Source: Semisulcospira habei (Eukaryota > Mollusca > Gastropoda > Semisulcospiridae). From it: DNA of 64,000 bases. The translations under genes were made by a program, and so were the position numbers. The notes under the pieces are model-generated. The model was not told where the DNA came from and did no database searches. It worked only from the letters and a program-made list of their open reading frames with translations. Position 1 is the stretch's first letter; every line of letters begins with the position of its first letter. The stretch spans positions 213,349,375 to 213,413,374 of the forward strand of contig BTPG01000005.1 in assembly GCA_036245525.1 (NCBI GenBank). Reading direction: 5' to 3'. Below are positions 62,590 through 64,000 of the stretch, piece after piece.

Positions 62590-62960
62590 AAAGGAACCTG
62601 TTTTCATTATCAATTCAGATGCCTCATGGACTGGTTGGGGATGTTTCTGTAAAAATGTAAGTAAAAAAACAGGGGGACATTGGACCTCAGAAGAATCAAG
62701 TCAGAGCATCAATGTGCTACAACTGATGGCTGCAACGGTTGGCTTACAGATATATGCAGCTGAGATGCATGATGTGCACATCAGACTTGTGTTAGATGAT
62801 ACAACAGCAGTTGCATGCATAAATAAAATGGGCACAAACCATTCAAAAGCCTGTAATTCAGCAACTAAGCAGCTTTGGTTGGTTTGCAAAGAAAGAAATA
62901 TTTGGTATAGTGAAATTTACATTCCTGGTAAGGCTAATGTTGAAGCAGACGAGTAATCAA
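62590..62960 (+). pseudogene. DIRS-like RNase H domain
   Basis: 'FIINSDASWTGWGCFCKN' carries the first catalytic Asp, with 'SINVLQLMAATVGLQIYA' (Glu position reads Gln) and 'VLDDTTAVACINKMGTNHSK', then 'IYIPGKANVEADE' near the last Asp. The E-to-Q change in the 'N.LE' motif would inactivate it. A stop (TAA) follows the DE. Confidence 0.65.
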
Positions 62961-64000
62961 GACAGTTAAACTTAGATGCAGAATGGCAGTTAAACCCTGA
63001 CTTGTTAAAGGAAGCGCTGAGAGTGTTAAGGTTTGAGCCTGACATTGACCTCTTTGCTTCACGGGTCAACATATAGTTTAAGGACTATGTGCCTTACAGA
63101 CCAGACCCAGAGGCGGCTGCTGTTAATGCATGTGATAATACTTGGGCTGATAAATCCCTTTATGCTTTTTTCCCTTGTAGCCTCATTCCTCTAGTTCTGA
63201 GGAAAATAATGAAAGACGAAGCGCGGGGACTTATAACATTAATAGTTCCAGAATGGCCAAATCAATTCTGGTATCCATAACTGGCACGTCTACTAATGGA
63301 GCAGCCTGTACTGCTCTCGTCTAGGCAAGGCGAAACTTGCTGAGAATGCCTCAAAATTCAACTCAACTTCATTGCCTGCACAAATCTCAAATTACTCACT
63401 TGCAAGATTTCTGGCGTAGACCCAGAAAACAGGGCTTTTCATGCCAAAGTCCAAACAGCACGTGCTCTTCTTGGAGAAGTAATACCTCAAAAGGCAACTT
63501 ACACTCGCAAATGGAAAAGGTATGCGAGTAGACACAGTGTTGATTCACTTTGCCATCTTTAAGTTAAACAGATGGAATAAATTTTTGGCATGCCTCTTCA
63601 AGACTGGTGCAGGGTACAGTGCAATTTGTATTGCAAGACCAGCTCTTTCAGATTTAATTGAGGTTAGTGATTGTGAGTCATTTGGGGAAAACAAAATGGT
63701 AAAAAAGTTCATCAAGGGAGTTTATGAACTTAGACCCACTTTTCCAAAAATATGCAACTACATGGAATATTGATGTTGTGTTTGACACTACATCAGACTC
63801 AGTACTAATGTCACATGACAAACTGTCACTCAAAGAATTGACACAAAAACTTGAGATATTAATTGCGTTGGTGTCAGGACAACGATGCCAGACTATTGCT
63901 AATATGGCGATAGAATCTATGCAACTCTCGGAGCAGCGTGTAGTCTTCCACATTGTCTTTTGTGTTAAACAGTCTCATAAGGGCAGACATTTAGCTCCTA
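62961..64000 (+). pseudogene. DIRS-like pol C-terminal region and tyrosine recombinase, partial
   Basis: After RNase H: 'DIDLFASRVN' and 'YVPYRPDPEAAAVNA', a region typical of DIRS pol. From about 63400 comes 'ARALLGEVIPQKATYTRKW' and from 63522 an open frame with 'FLACLFKTGAGYSAICIARP', then 'FIKGVYELRPTFPK' and 'LSLKELTQKLEILIALVSGQ', the SAM-like and core start of a phage-type integrase. The catalytic Arg/His/Tyr box lies beyond or is not readable. Confidence 0.65.

Larger units (their letters stand above)
59441..64000 (+). mobile_element. DIRS-like retroelement, decayed, running off the window
   Basis: Order of parts on the + strand: gag-like region (about 59730-61500), reverse transcriptase (about 61520-62280), RNase H (about 62600-62960) and a tyrosine-recombinase-type region (from about 63400). 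This order, with a tyrosine recombinase instead of a DDE integrase, is the hallmark of DIRS elements. Many stops and shifts. The left boundary is where satellite sequence stops; terminal repeats were not identified, and the right end lies outside. Confidence 0.75.

Overview
The window is eukaryotic, repeat-dense and gene-poor. It looks like a large invertebrate genome, and I would guess a marine mollusc. The guess rests on the mobile-element mix (Polinton/Maverick, CR1/L2-like and RTE-like LINEs, a DIRS-like element, Penelope-like repeats), abundant GA/CT, CA and ATC/ATCA microsatellites, and spliced LDL-receptor class A exons. No tRNA, rRNA or CRISPR array was found. The species is not determinable from the sequence.

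The only clear host coding sequence is a pair of 117-nt LDLa exons on the + strand (9441-9557 and 45076-45192). Both are phase 1-1 with AG/GT splice sites. They look like duplicated neighbouring exons of one gene, now separated by about 35.5 kb of inserted DNA.

Left region (1-9440): a GA microsatellite, a LINE reverse-transcriptase fragment, a 1.8-kb fold-back element flanked by a 14-bp direct repeat, a 40-bp tandem repeat, then a truncated Polinton (copy B, about 2617-7110). Copy B keeps the polymerase C-terminus, a broken integrase and four small genes. Unassigned sequence follows up to the first exon.

Middle region (9800-32436): a nearly complete Polinton (copy A) with roughly 1.15-kb terminal inverted repeats. 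It carries a packaging ATPase, two tandem paralogous small genes, protein-primed PolB, integrase, several small membrane or structural-type genes, a 406-aa membrane protein and a double-jelly-roll-type capsid protein. Almost every large gene carries frameshifts or stops, so the element is not autonomous. A CR1/L2-like LINE (26166-32139) is inserted in its right terminal repeat. The end of copy A abuts a LINE 3' fragment whose tail runs straight into an 11.7-kb ATC/ATCA satellite (33030-44776).

Right region (44777-64000): the second LDLa exon, a decayed L2-like LINE, then a complex satellite built from two alternating monomer types of about 385 bp. This satellite hosts several insertions: an RTE-like LINE that itself contains a second CR1/L2-like LINE, which contains a further LINE fragment; a candidate 1268-bp solo LTR; a second RTE-like fragment; and a DIRS-like retroelement running off the right edge. 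The DIRS gag region is interrupted by a 690-bp insertion with a 15-bp target duplication, and that insertion shares sequence with the fold-back element near the left end.
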